NCBI RefSeq assembly: GCF_030867145.1
Contig: NC_134440.1
Coordinates: 992,001 to 1,056,000 of the forward strand
Source: Opisthocomus hoazin
Lineage: Eukaryota > Chordata > Aves > Opisthocomiformes > Opisthocomidae
DNA length: 64,000 bases
Direction of reading: 5' to 3'
Part shown: piece after piece, positions 50,001 through 57,736 of the stretch
Numbering within the stretch: position 1 is the first letter of the stretch
How the letters are laid out: each line of letters begins with the position of its first letter
Notes under the pieces: generated by a model
Databases searched by the model: none
What the model saw: the letters and a program-made list of their open reading frames with translations, nothing else
What the model was told of the DNA's origin: nothing
Position numbers and translations under genes: made by a program

Positions 50001-52005
50001 GGGAAGAAGATCTGCCACAGCTGTAAGAGGTCTGTGTCTGACCTCTTGCTGGGGACTAGGAGATGCCTCCAAGACCCTCCATCCTGGAAGGAAGAGGGTT
50101 AGTTTAGAGAAATAAGGGCTTGAGGAGAGAGGCTGTGACTGTAACCGTCAGCTCTACCCCAACAGATGCGAGGCTGCAAGCACACCTGTCTGCTGGCAGA
50201 GCAGAGCCGCGGGAAGAACTTCATCCTCTACAAGCCCAACATCGGGAAGCAAAGCCAGCCTGAGAGCCTGGACAGTCTGCAGAAGAAGTACCGGCGGGTA
50301 GGCGGGGGCCGCAGCCTTCCAGTGCGGGGAGAGGGAAAAGCCTCTTTAGGCGGGGGTGGCTGTGGAAGGACGTTTGCTGTAACCCCTTCACACCTCCCAT
50401 AGCCCTGTTGTGGCCTGGGCAGAGCCAGCGGTAGCACCCGGGTGTCCTGGCTCCCAGCCCTGGATTTGAAGCCTCAGGTGCGTGTTGGACAGTGGAAGAT
50501 CTCGATTGCTGTGTGTTTCTTCTGCAGGTGCTGCCCGAGGAAGCCAAGGAGCACTGGGAGAGCAGCTACCAGTTCTCCTTGAAGAACTGTAACCATGCCA
50601 TCTGGTAAGGCACCCGCAGCCCCGACCTGTCCTGCCCTTCCCAGGGCAGAGCTGGCGCTGGGGAGGGGTCCCTGGCTGTGGTGGTGGGGAAGGACCGCGC
50701 CGGGTGGCTGTGGTGGGGGATCCCGCTCTGCTGGGGGAGCCTGTGCTGAGTCGGGTGGTTTTCTCGTGTCTGAACTGCAGGAACAGGACCTGCAAGCTGG
50801 TGCACGAGGGGAAGGAGTGCTTCCAGGGCATGCGCCTGCGGCACTACTACATGCTGTGTGGGGCCCTGCTGCGGGTCTGGAGCAAGATCGCCAGCATCAT
50901 GGCGGACATCACCAGCACCAGCTACCTGCAGATCGTCCGCCTCAAGACCAAGGAGAAGAAGAAACAAGTCGGTGGGTGCAGTGCCGGGAGGGGGAGGAGG
51001 ATGTTTTAGGAGGAGGAGGAAGGGGTCCCGCTGCCCAGTGCCAAGATTCCCTTCCCAAAAAGCGCCCGCTGCTTCGGTGGCCCCGTGGGAAGGAGGGGAG
51101 CTGGGGCTGCCCTGTGTGTTTGGGCCCCCAGCGGGGGTGAGCCGGGCCGGAGCTGTGCCCGCCGTGCCCGGGTGCAGCGGGGCTGCGGCTGCCTGCTGCG
51201 AGCCTGCCGCGTGCTGCCGCGGCTCCGGGTGCAGCTCCCTGCGCTGCAGCCCAGCCGAGGGGCGAAGCGGGCTGGGACTGTGCCGGGCAAGCGGGCCCAG
51301 CGCTGCCGCCCACCCCTCTGTCCCCACAGTGCCCCGTCCCTCCCCGCAGCGCTGCGGGCACTGATGCACGCTTCGCCCCTAGGGATAAAGATCCCCGAGA
51401 GCTGTGTCCGTAAGGTGCTGGAGGAGCTGAAGCGGATGGACGAGAACGTGAAGCGAAAGCACAGCCGACTCCTCCAGGCCCAAGAGCAGAGCCCGCAGTT
51501 CCCCCTGCCGCTGCCCATCCTGCCGCAGCCCCTGGACCTCGCGCCGACGGGGCCCGGGGTCCCCCTGCCCAGGCACCCCCTGCGCCCGGACGACATCCTG
51601 GACTTGACCTACAGCCCTCCCAGCAACAGCATTCCCGAGGTGGTGATGAACCCGGAGCCCGCTGTGCTCTGCTTCCCCTCGGAGCCCGTGCTCCAGCCAC
51701 ACCAGCAGCACCGGTTGCCCTTCGGCTTCAGCCACCCTGCTGCCTTCAAGAGCCCGGCCCCCGGCCTGGAGGGGAGCGTGCCCCCTCGCCCCGCGCTGCA
51801 CAACTGCCTGCCCCTGCCTCCCCCGGGACCCTTGCAGACGCTGCCGCAGCAGCAGGAAGATTTTGTCCAACAGGATGGGAATATTAATTTCAGAGAGATC
51901 CTGGAGGACATGCTGAGGACGTTAAATGGGGCCCCCCAGGAGAACATGCTCCCCCAGGAGCGCCAGAGCGTGATCCAGTTCAGCGGGCCCTTCCCGGACT
52001 TCTGA
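2086..52005 (+). CDS. SBNO2: Protein strawberry notch homolog 2
   Basis: Nuclear helicase-like transcriptional co-regulator; in mammals it acts downstream of IL-10/STAT3 and dampens NF-kappaB targets in macrophages. Coding exons: 2086-2211, 3291-3370, 9455-9578, 27649-27813, 33605-33697, 34326-34422, 34829-34989, 35445-35578, 36105-36195, 37555-37698, 38214-38331, 38762-38867, 39057-39210, 39614-39790, 40447-40544, 42943-43025, 44023-44223, 44750-44925, 45857-45988, 46276-46411, 47043-47155, 47676-47747, 48256-48364, 48647-48721, 49087-49230, 49460-49554, 49855-49947, 50166-50297, 50528-50604, 50781-50971, 51383-52005. They join to 4320 nt (1439 residues) with all phases agreeing and every intron GT-AG. 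Human SBNO2 is about 1366 residues; the extra length is mostly in the C-terminal tail. The start could instead be ATG 2107, which has a better Kozak context and matches the conserved MD(x)n-YPQHE segment. Walker A, DECH and motif VI equivalents are intact, so this is a functional gene. Confidence 0.96.
2212..9454 (+). other. SBNO2: SBNO2 introns 1 and 2
   Basis: Intron 1 (2212-3290) and intron 2 (3371-9454) flank the 80-nt exon 2. Donors are gtgagg and gtgagt; acceptors are ctcctttcag and ccttacag. Apart from short homopolymer runs I see no gene, RNA gene or recognisable mobile element in them. The open frames are short and have no recognisable product. Confidence 0.8.
11144..11203. repeat. 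20-bp tandem repeat, three perfect copies
   Basis: The unit acgccttaccacggagcccc is repeated three times without a mismatch, starting at 11144, 11164 and 11184, within SBNO2 intron 3. Perfect identity suggests a recent, likely length-variable minisatellite seed. Confidence 0.95.
16190..16268 (+). mobile_element. CR1 LINE 3'-end relic, sense to SBNO2
   Basis: The segment contains the typical avian CR1 tail: gaccagggcgttggactcgatgat, then ccttgggggtcccttccaact and tgagatactctgtg. (The strings are read as adjacent pieces of one fragment.) It is on the + strand and truncated at its 5' end. It lies in SBNO2 intron 3. Element identity is by recognised CR1 consensus words; the left edge is approximate. 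Confidence 0.8.
18791..18848 (+). mobile_element. Short CR1 LINE 3'-end relic, sense to SBNO2
   Basis: Only the last part of a CR1 tail remains: acctctggaggtcccttcc followed by caacc and attctatgattctg, the 8-bp-repeat type terminus of CR1. It is on the + strand in SBNO2 intron 3, heavily truncated. Confidence 0.75.
19380..20110. promoter_or_regulatory. SBNO2: CpG-island-like patch in SBNO2 intron 3
   Basis: CpG dinucleotides are dense here while the flanking intron is CpG-poor. A hand count gave roughly 34 CpG in about 300 bases at 19801-20110 and about 23 in the first 300, near or above what base composition predicts. A second smaller CpG-rich patch follows at 20580-20730. Such a patch inside a large intron could be an alternative promoter or an enhancer of SBNO2. 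No first exon or core promoter motif was identified, so the role is an inference. Confidence 0.45.
24071..24132. repeat. 31-bp tandem duplication
   Basis: Two adjacent copies beginning gtgagga(a/g)aacctgcgcag start at 24071 and 24102, with about two mismatches. It lies in SBNO2 intron 3 and inside the long antisense frame at 23632-24876. Confidence 0.9.
26048..26238 (-). mobile_element. CR1 LINE 3' fragment, antisense to SBNO2
   Basis: Read on the - strand this is the end of CR1 ORF2 and its 3' UTR. The conceptual product has the hallmark words [17 protein letters not shown] and LDKVLCSLL, followed by the short 3' UTR and a terminus of two tandem ATTCTGTG repeats. It is 5'-truncated to about 190 bp and sits in SBNO2 intron 3. 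It belongs to the same or a close subfamily as the larger copy at 45048. Confidence 0.93.
27814..33604 (+). other. SBNO2: SBNO2 intron 4
   Basis: A 5.8-kb intron with donor gtatgg and acceptor ctgttccag. I see no coding exon, RNA gene or clear repeat. A TTCTTGGAA half-match to a STAT site lies at 29721-29729, which is unremarkable on its own at this length. Confidence 0.8.
34829..39790 (+). other. SBNO2: SBNO2 exons 7-14: P-loop NTPase (AAA_34) domain
   Basis: Exons 7-14 encode about residues 229-590 and contain the strawberry-notch NTPase core. Exon 8 carries the Walker A loop [11 protein letters not shown] at residues 299-309 (Lys306). Exon 11 opens with the Walker B/DEAD-like IVFDECHK (Asp409-Glu410-Cys411-His412) and ends with SAT of motif III (442-444). 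Exon 13 has the conserved [20 protein letters not shown]. All nucleotide-binding residues are present. The family is SF2-like by these motifs, but true unwinding activity has not been established for SBNO2. Confidence 0.93.
37699..38213 (+). other. SBNO2: U12-type (minor spliceosome) intron 10 of SBNO2
   Basis: The donor reads gtatcctttt, an exact match to the U12 GT-AG consensus (RTATCCTTT), where almost all other SBNO2 donors are gtgag or gtaag. Upstream of the acceptor there is tccttaac at 38190-38197, matching the U12 branch-site consensus TTCCTTRAY except at the first base, with the branch adenosine about 17 nt before the AG. There is no long polypyrimidine tract directly at the acceptor. 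The intron is phase 0 and lies just before the DECH-box exon. Confidence 0.88.
40447..47155 (+). other. SBNO2: SBNO2 exons 15-21: basic NLS and helicase C-like domain
   Basis: Exons 15-21 cover about residues 591-903. Exon 15 has the conserved [14 protein letters not shown]. Exons 16-17 join into a basic cluster ([19 protein letters not shown], about residues 638-656), a plausible bipartite nuclear localisation signal. An acidic Ser/Asp segment ([10 protein letters not shown]) follows in exon 17. Exons 19-21 contain [28 protein letters not shown] and, across the exon 20/21 junction, [11 protein letters not shown] (863-873), the equivalent of helicase motif VI with its arginines intact. Confidence 0.92.
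45048..45775 (-). mobile_element. 5'-truncated CR1 LINE filling most of SBNO2 intron 18
   Basis: The - strand encodes the C-terminal part of a CR1 reverse transcriptase ([60 protein letters not shown]), then after a frameshift the ending [13 protein letters not shown] and LDKVLCSLL, and the tandem ATTCTGTG terminus at 45048-45066. About 730 bp remain of a full element of roughly 4.5 kb. It is antisense to SBNO2 and ends about 80 bp before exon 19. The element is dead: it lacks the 5' part and has at least one frameshift. Confidence 0.94.
47676..52005 (+). other. SBNO2: SBNO2 exons 22-31: C-terminal alpha/beta region and proline-rich tail
   Basis: Exons 22-30 (about residues 904-1232) encode the conserved SBNO C-terminal fold, with segments such as [41 protein letters not shown] and [11 protein letters not shown]. 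Exon 24 (48647-48721) diverges from the human sequence between SVGI and VEKDCSITKF. Exon 31 is a single 623-nt exon whose product is Pro/Leu/Gln-rich, longer than the human tail, and ends in the conserved [15 protein letters not shown]. The stop is TGA at 52003-52005. Confidence 0.92.
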
Positions 52006-52165
52006 GAGCCAGCGGGGCACGCCAGGCGAGGCTCGGCCGCGGCGGAGCCGGCTCCTTTGGCGCAGAGGTGAGAGCGGGGGAGCCCCGGCTTTTCTACTGG
52101 TTTGGACTGACCCTCTTCTGTTTTCGAGGGAAGAAAGAAGCCCCTATAGTTCCTTAAAGCAAAGT

Positions 52166-52174
52166 TTATTTATA
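52166..52174 (+). promoter_or_regulatory. SBNO2: AU-rich element (UUAUUUAUA) in SBNO2 3' UTR
   Basis: The sequence ttatttata, inside a longer A/T run that continues to about 52210, fits the nonamer type of mRNA-destabilising AU-rich element bound by TTP/ZFP36-family proteins. It would suit a cytokine-inducible transcript. Function is inferred from the motif alone. Confidence 0.45.
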
Positions 52175-52443
52175 TATAACATACAGTCAGGCATGTATAG
52201 ATTTGTATATAACAGGCGCTGGGGGGAGCGGGGTGCTGCCAAGTTCAGCTGATCTGGACGGGCCGTCCCTGCTGTGTTCGAGTCCTGCTCGAAGCCCAGA
52301 GCCCGTGCAGGACCGAGGCGAGACCCCCGCTCCTCCGTGCCCGTCCCTGCAGACTACTGAGCTCCCCAGCCCTCCGGCGCAGAGCTGCTCCCCGAGAGCT
52401 GGCTGGCCGAGCTGCCGGTCCTCCGCGCTGCGCCGGAGGCCGG

Positions 52444-52484
52444 GGGAAGGGAAGGGAAGGAAGGGAAGGGAAGGGATGGGATGG
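52444..52484. repeat. GGAAG/GGATG microsatellite
   Basis: About eight units of a purine-rich pentamer-like repeat (ggaag, aggga, then ggatg) in the SBNO2 3' UTR. It is imperfect and probably length-variable. Confidence 0.85.
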
Positions 52485-54513
52485 CTGCCCCGGGAGCCGC
52501 GGAGCTCGAGCGTCGCTCTGTGCGGGGCTGGGCAGGCGGAGGTCGAACGCCTGCGCCTGCTCGGCCCTTCCCGGGCAGGGACCCCGGCACCTCTGGGGCT
52601 GCCTGAGCTCCGCGGGAGAGGGCAGGAGCTGGCTGCACCCCCGCCTCGGCCGTCGGTGTCGTGGCAGAGCTCGGGAGTTTGTCGGAGCTCGGCCACGCCG
52701 GGACCACGGGGGGGTTCCCGGAGCGGAACGGCCGCGTCCCATCAGCCTGTCCTGCACTTTAGCCTCGCGCTGCGCCCGGCTGCTCGCTGTCGCCTGCTGT
52801 CCTTTCGCCCGGCCGTCGCCCCCGTCCTGTTCCGCGGGGCTCGTCCTTGGGTGACGCAGCCCTGCCCGGCCGCAGTGGGAGCTGCTCCCAGGCCCCCCAG
52901 GGAGCACCAGGGACGTGCGGTGTCGCCGCTCATGCTGCAAATCCAACCTCCAAAACCAAAGAGCTTTTTTTTTGCTTTGCAAAGCACTGCCCCAGACAAG
53001 CCCCTGCCCCTCGGCCCGCAGCGGCGGGGCGAGCTGCCCCCTCCCCAGGCCCGAGGCAGCCCCCAGCCCCTCTGCCCCTGTCCCAGCAGCGTCTCGCCTC
53101 GGCGGGTCCCGGGGAATCTGTCGCCGGTTTTCTCCCTGCAATCTGAGGAGCCTGGCAGGAAGCTGCCTGCGGGCAGGAGCGCTCCAGGCCCGGCAGCTCC
53201 TCCGCAGGCCTCCCCTGGGCTGCGTTCCTTTGCTCTGCCCTGAGAAGCGGCACCGGGATGTTTCCAGCGGAAGGACGCGAGACCCTCCCGGCTGGCCCGA
53301 CCCTTCCTCGGAGAGGACCTGGGCAAGGAGGTCCAGCGGGAGCGGCCGCTGCTGGGGTCCCCCCTGCCCTGCCCGGTCAGTCTGGAGGGAGCTGGAGCTT
53401 ACAGTGCCTGGTGGGGGAGTCCCCCCGTGTCCCCCCGGGAGCCTCGACACCCCCGTGTGCCCCTGTTTGCTGTTGGGAGGTGCCGTGGGTCAGCGCCCGC
53501 AGTGGTCGCGCTCTCCCTGACACATCCGGACCACGGACCAGCCCCGCGTGACGCGTGCGTGGCCTCGTCCTCGAGGTTGCTCTGGTCCCTGCCCTGTGCT
53601 GTGGGGGCTCGTCCTTGCCCCCCCCCTCCCCAGCCTCCCCCCAGCCCTCCCGGCCGGGCTCAGCCCCGCAGCTGGGACCGCGTTTTACGGCGTTGGAGGA
53701 AACCTCCCTACCTCAGCGCGAGCACCAAAGACGGGGAGCGCTTGCGTGCCCCCGCGCCGGGGCCCTGCCGCTGCCCGCAGAGGCTCTGCTTTTCCCCAGC
53801 TCTGCCCGTGGCAGCCGCGCTCGCCCCTCGCTGCGGGGCCGACCGGGGGTCCCCACATTCGCGGGGTGCTGCAGCAGCCGGTCCCCAGCCCCCGGCAGAG
53901 CAGGGCTCTCCCTCCCCCAGCCCCTCCGCTATTTAAAGTACGTCCCGGTCCGCACCGCTCGTGGGAGCCCCCGGCTTCGCCCGGGTCCTGGTTCTCAGCG
54001 AGGAGAGAAAGGGACCCCCAGAAAACCCGTTTCAGAGAGGCTTAAACTCAGGAATAGCGAGGAGGAATTCTCCCGCTCGGCCCCGCCGCCGGCCACTGCT
54101 CCACCGTCACCCGGAGCCTCCCCCGGGGCCTTTGATGTTGGTTTTCAGATATATGCAATCCTCCCTCCCCGACCTCCGGAGAGACCGAGAGCACCTTCGA
54201 GGAAGCCCTTCCCTGCCCCGATCCTGTGTTTTTGTCAGGGTTAATAATATGTAACAATATCTTTTAACTAAATTATTATGCAGTTGTCCTACTGATTGTA
54301 TGTATTTTTAAATGAGTCCTTTTTTTTTTTTCTTACCTTACACCTTTTTGTTAGCACTTTTTAATCTGCTTGTTGTTTGCCTTTGTTTTTCTATGTGTAT
54401 TTATAATTAATTGAGATGTATATATGTAAAGAGATTTTTTTAGAATATGTGCCTTTGACTAATAATTCCTGAATTTTCTACTTGCCTCAGAAGGATAATT
54501 TTTCATTCTGCTC

Positions 54514-54519
54514 AGTAAA
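54514..54519 (+). terminator. SBNO2: Candidate SBNO2 polyadenylation signal AGTAAA
   Basis: No AATAAA or ATTAAA was seen in the AT-rich end of the UTR. AGTAAA, a known weak variant, occurs here near the point where sequence returns to GC-rich intergenic DNA. The distance to the GPX4 3' end (about 1 kb) resembles the human tail-to-tail spacing. Confidence 0.3.
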
Positions 54520-54535
54520 AATGGAAAGGAAGCCA

Positions 54536-55574
54536 GCTACGAGATTTCTGTAAGTCCCAGCTCTGTCTGTCCGTCTGTCCGGAGCGTAGGCCTGCCCCAG
54601 GACCCCGTCTGGGCTGCGCTGGGGAGAGCGCAGATACTGGAGCCGCTGTTGGGCGCGACGGCCCAGCGCGAGCCGCTGCTGCCGGGACATCGCGCCCGGG
54701 CCCGGCTCTGTCCCGGCGGGACATGGGACCGGGCGAGCCACCGGCGACCGTAACGGAGGAGCAATCCGCTCCTCGCCTTCGCGGCGCTGCGAGGGTCCAT
54801 GGTGAGAGCGCGGGGGGCTGCGGGGCAGCTCCGGCCCCGGGGTCTGAGCGGCCGGAGGGGCTGGGGCAGGATCCCCCAGCACCCTGACATGGCGGGGCCA
54901 GGCTCCCAGGGGCACCCAGCGAGGACGCGGGGGCTCCTCACCCTTTGTCCCGCAGCGAGGAGAGGGCTCCCCGTGGGGGCTGGGGCTGTGGACACCCAGC
55001 ACCTCCCCCAGACCCTGGGGAAGAGGCAGAGCCGTGCTGCCACGCACACAGGGCCTGCGCGACGCGCGCTCCCCCTGCCCACGGGAGCCGCCCGGGGGGA
55101 TGGAGGCACCCGGGGTCCCAAGGCACCCGGGGTCCCGCACGCTGCGGCCAGATGCGTCCCCAGTACCTGAGGTGCTTCACCGTGCCCCAACAGGGCTTGG
55201 TGTGGGTGTGCAGGGATCGCTGCTGGCCGTGGGTGCTGCTCAGCACCCAGACCGTGCCCACGCGCCCTCAGCCCTCGGCTGTGTTCACAGCACAGCCCCC
55301 CTGCCTCCTCGGGGCAGCCGCCCTTGGCGTGGGGCGAGGAGGGAGCTCAGCTGCGGTCCCGGAGGGGCCTTGCCCCCTCCCCCTGCTTGGCTTTGCCCGC
55401 GCCAGCACCGGCTGACCAGGATTTGGGTGCTGTTCCCCGCTCAGCACTAATGAGGATTATCCCTGCCGGGCTCCGGCGTTGTGTAAGCTCCTGGCTCCCC
55501 TGCAAAGCTCCACGTTCGCCCTGGGCGCGGCGCAGCAGACCCAGCCCCGGCTCCGGCCCCCACGCCCCGACACA
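54536..55574. other. Intergenic gap between converging SBNO2 and GPX4
   Basis: About 1 kb of GC-rich DNA between the inferred 3' ends of two converging genes. I see no conserved coding sequence, RNA gene or repeat. Open frames on both strands are a by-product of GC content. Confidence 0.6.
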
Positions 55575-55593
55575 GCCGCCCGTTTCTAACACG

Positions 55594-55599
55594 TTTATT
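55594..55599 (-). terminator. GPX4: GPX4 polyadenylation signal AATAAA
   Basis: The + strand reads tttatt, giving AATAAA on the GPX4 strand about 217 nt after the stop codon and just downstream of the SECIS-like hairpin. Cleavage would be expected near 55575. Confidence 0.85.
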
Positions 55600-55689
55600 G
55601 CAGGGGACCCCAGGGGCTGCTCGGGGCCCCTCGAGAAGGGGCTGCGCGGCCGCCGGCCCGTGGAGCCTTCTCCCAGCAGGTGCACGCCG

Positions 55690-55745
55690 GGTCTTCAGGG
55701 CTGCCTCACCAGCGAGCTGGCTTGAAGGCAGACCGTCATGGGGCT
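55690..55745 (-). promoter_or_regulatory. GPX4: SECIS element (selenocysteine insertion) of GPX4
   Basis: In the GPX4 3' UTR, read on the - strand, ATGA (55739-55736) is followed by GGTCTGCC, an internal loop TTCAAG with the AA pair at 55723-55722, a small stem CCAGC/GCTGG, then GGCAGCCC pairing back to GGTCTGCC, and TGAA (55697-55694). This reproduces the SECIS core: a non-Watson-Crick quartet with tandem GA, an apical AA bulge, and a form 2-like extra apical helix. It would recruit SBP2 and eEFSec so that the in-frame UGA is read as Sec. Exact pairing was judged by eye. Confidence 0.85.
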
Positions 55746-55815
55746 GGGCGAGAAGACCCCCGGGCAGGAGGCCGGCGCTGGGGCGGGGGGACAGCGCGGG
55801 GCGAGGTGAGCTCAG

Positions 55816-57736
55816 CTACAGGTAGGCAGGCAGGTCCTTCTCGATCACCTGCGAGAACGGGGGAGTGTCGTGCCACGAGACCACCGCTACCCCAAAAACA
55901 TGCCCCGTGCCCCAAGCCCCCTCCGCCCCACCCCAGAGGGACTGCTCGGAGCCACCCACCCACCCTGGGCTGGGCGCCCGCCCGCCCTGGTGCCAGAGCC
56001 ATCCCCCCAGCCCGGGGGGCCGTTCTGCCCCCCACCAAAGGAGCAGTGGAGCCGAGACACGGCAGCGGCGCGTGCTCGGCCCCAGCACCGCCGCGTTTCC
56101 CCGCAGAGAGCTGCGGGCACGGCCCCTTCCCCCCCCTCCCGCGGGTGGGTGACGGCAGCGGACTCACGTAGGGGTCCTCCATCGGGCTGTACCTCTTCAC
56201 CACCTGCCCCTCCCGGCTGATAAGGAACTGCGGGGGGAAGCGGCACCCAGGTGAGCGAGCGCAGGGGCTCTGCAGGGGGCTGCGCGTGGCAGGGGCAGAC
56301 CCTGCTCCCCCCAGGTCACAGCCTCCCCGGGACGGGGCTGGGGGGAGCCGGCAGGGGCTCCTGGGGGGGTCCCACCCCGACATCCAGGGACACGGCGCAG
56401 AGCCTGCACCTGCGGATTCCCCCACCCTGTGACACCCCCCAGCCCCCCAGGCCCTGCGACACCCCGGGGACTCCCCACAGCCCCCCAGGCTCTGCAACAC
56501 CCCCCAGCCCCCCAGGCCCTGCGACACCGCGGGGACTCCCCACAGCCCCCCACGCCCTGCAACACCCCGGGGACTCCCCACAGACCCCAGGCTCTGCAAC
56601 ACCCCAGGGACTCCCCCCAGCCCCCCAGGCCCTGCGACACCCCGGGGACTCCCCCCAGCCCCCCAGGCCCTGCGACACCCCAGGGACTCCCCACAGCCCC
56701 CCAGCGAGTGAGGGCGCTGCCCAGGCAGGTCCGGGAGCCGACAGCCGTGTCCTACCTTAGTGAAATTCCATTTTATTGCACTAGGAGAAAAAAGAAAACA
56801 GCGGTGGGATTTTGGCAGAAAAAAAACCCCCTTCCTCCTGCTGCAGCCAGGGCAGCCGCTTGGGCAGAGCACCCCGGGGCTGCCCCCCCCCGCCTGCCCC
56901 CCCCGCCCCCACGCACTTGCCCAGGGTGCCCCGGCCTTTGGGCTGCTCCTTCATCCACTTCCAGAGCGGGTGGGCATTGTCCCCGTTCACGTCGATCTTC
57001 CCGTACATGTCGAACTTCACGCCGTAGCTCTCAGCGAACGCCTTAATCTGAGCGTTGTCCCCGGGCTCCTGGGGAAGGCAGCAGCGGGGGGGCTCGGGGG
57101 GGCTCTGGGGGGCCCGGCCGCCCCGCGCAGCCCTCGCCCCCCCCCCGCACCTGCTTCCCGAACTGGTTGCAGGGGAAGCCGAGGACGCGCAGCCCCCTCT
57201 CAGCGTAGCGGGCGTGCAGGTCGGCCAGCTGAGTGTAGTTCACCGGGGTCTTCCCTCATTTGGAAGCGACGTTGGTGACGATGCAGACGCAGCCCCTGCA
57301 CGGGGGGAGGGGGTCAGCGCCTCTGCCGGGCCCCTCCCACCCCCGCACCGCTGCCCGGTTACACAACGCGCGGCCCCGCGCCCGCCTACCGGTACTTCTC
57401 TAGGGAGACGTCGTTGCCATCGATGTCCCGGGCGTGGAAGTCGTAGATGGCCTTGGCCGAGCGCCAGTCCTGGGCCTGGGCGCACTGCGGGTGGGGGGGG
57501 GGGGGCGGGGGCGATGGGCACCGTCAGCACCGGCCGCGCCCCCCCACCCCTCCCGATCCCCGGGACTGGCTCCGCGCCCTCGGCCCCCCCAAGCCCCGCG
57601 GGCCGCCCAGGGCGGGGGTTCTCTCCCGGCCCGGCCCGGCCCGACCCCCCCACCCCGCACTCACCATGCTCCGCACCGGGCCCCGCACTGCCGCAACACC
57701 CCGCAGCACCCGCCGCGCCGCCCGGCCCCATCCCAT
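55816..57736 (-). CDS. GPX4: Phospholipid hydroperoxide glutathione peroxidase (selenoprotein)
   Basis: Reduces phospholipid hydroperoxides in membranes with glutathione and is the main guard against ferroptosis. Coding exons on the - strand: 57665-57736, 57390-57484, 57151-57295, 56917-57068, 56756-56780, 56168-56227, 55816-55848; all phases agree, giving 193 residues with Sec. The first 23 residues are Arg/Ala-rich without acidic residues ([13 protein letters not shown]), a mitochondrial presequence. Met24, the last codon of exon 1, would start the 170-residue cytosolic form, the same length as human. The catalytic tetrad is complete: Sec69, Gln104, Trp159, Asn160 (46, 81, 136, 137 in cytosolic numbering). 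[17 protein letters not shown] and NAIKWNFTK are intact. Start 57736 has G at -3 and +4. An automatic annotation that reads TGA as stop would truncate this gene. Confidence 0.96.
56442..56705. repeat. GPX4: 38-bp minisatellite in GPX4 intron 5
   Basis: About seven and a half copies of a unit beginning gccccccaggccctgcgaca start at 56442, 56480, 56507 (preceded by a shortened copy), 56545, 56583, 56620, 56658 and 56696. Most steps are exactly 38 bp (one is 27, one is 37). Six copies contain gggactcccc (56467, 56532, 56570, 56608, 56645, 56683), which fits the NF-kappaB consensus GGGRNWYYCC. The gene strand is strongly G-rich with runs suited to G-quadruplexes. The array keeps several frames open, which explains the spurious long reading frames over it. 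Confidence 0.93.
57256..57258 (-). other. GPX4: In-frame TGA selenocysteine codon of GPX4
   Basis: The + strand has tca, TGA on the gene strand, within GCT TCC AAA TGA GGG AAG ACC (A-S-K-U-G-K-T). It sits exactly at the active-site Sec of the GPX4 family, and coding similarity continues unbroken on both sides. Confidence 0.96.

Larger units (their letters stand above)
34423..51382 (+). other. SBNO2: SBNO2 introns 6-30
   Basis: The remaining introns are short, with the longest being introns 15 (40545-42942), 9 (36196-37554), 16 (43026-44022) and 18 (44926-45856). Intron 10 is U12-type and intron 18 is mostly a CR1 element; both are listed separately. The others are ordinary GT-AG introns with no gene, RNA gene or mobile element that I can recognise. 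Intron 9 stays open in frame for about 270 nt after exon 9, but this looks like chance. Confidence 0.75.
52006..54535 (+). other. SBNO2: SBNO2 3' untranslated region
   Basis: After the TGA at 52003 a GC-rich UTR begins. It includes an AU-rich patch with a ttatttata nonamer at 52166-52174 and a GGAAG/GGATG microsatellite at 52444-52484. The stretch 52490-54235 is extremely GC-rich and therefore open in many frames on both strands, but none of these looks like a protein. The final 54240-54520 turns sharply AT-rich, as the ends of vertebrate 3' UTRs often are. The end at about 54535 is inferred from that and from a weak AGTAAA signal; the true UTR could be shorter. Confidence 0.5.

Noticed and set aside
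51085-51382. Upstream in-frame extension of SBNO2 exon 31
   Set aside because: Intron 30 has proper splice sites, and reading on from exon 30 reaches a stop at 51009, so this is not a retained coding segment.
52203-54244. Long open frames on both strands (up to about 400 codons) after the SBNO2 stop
   Set aside because: The stretch is extremely GC-rich, so stops are rare in every frame. The products are low-complexity and overlap each other on both strands; the region fits a 3' UTR.
55736-56872. 378-codon frame on the - strand across GPX4 introns 5 and 6
   Set aside because: It is kept open by the 38-bp minisatellite and GC content and only overlaps real GPX4 exons 5 and 6 in passing.
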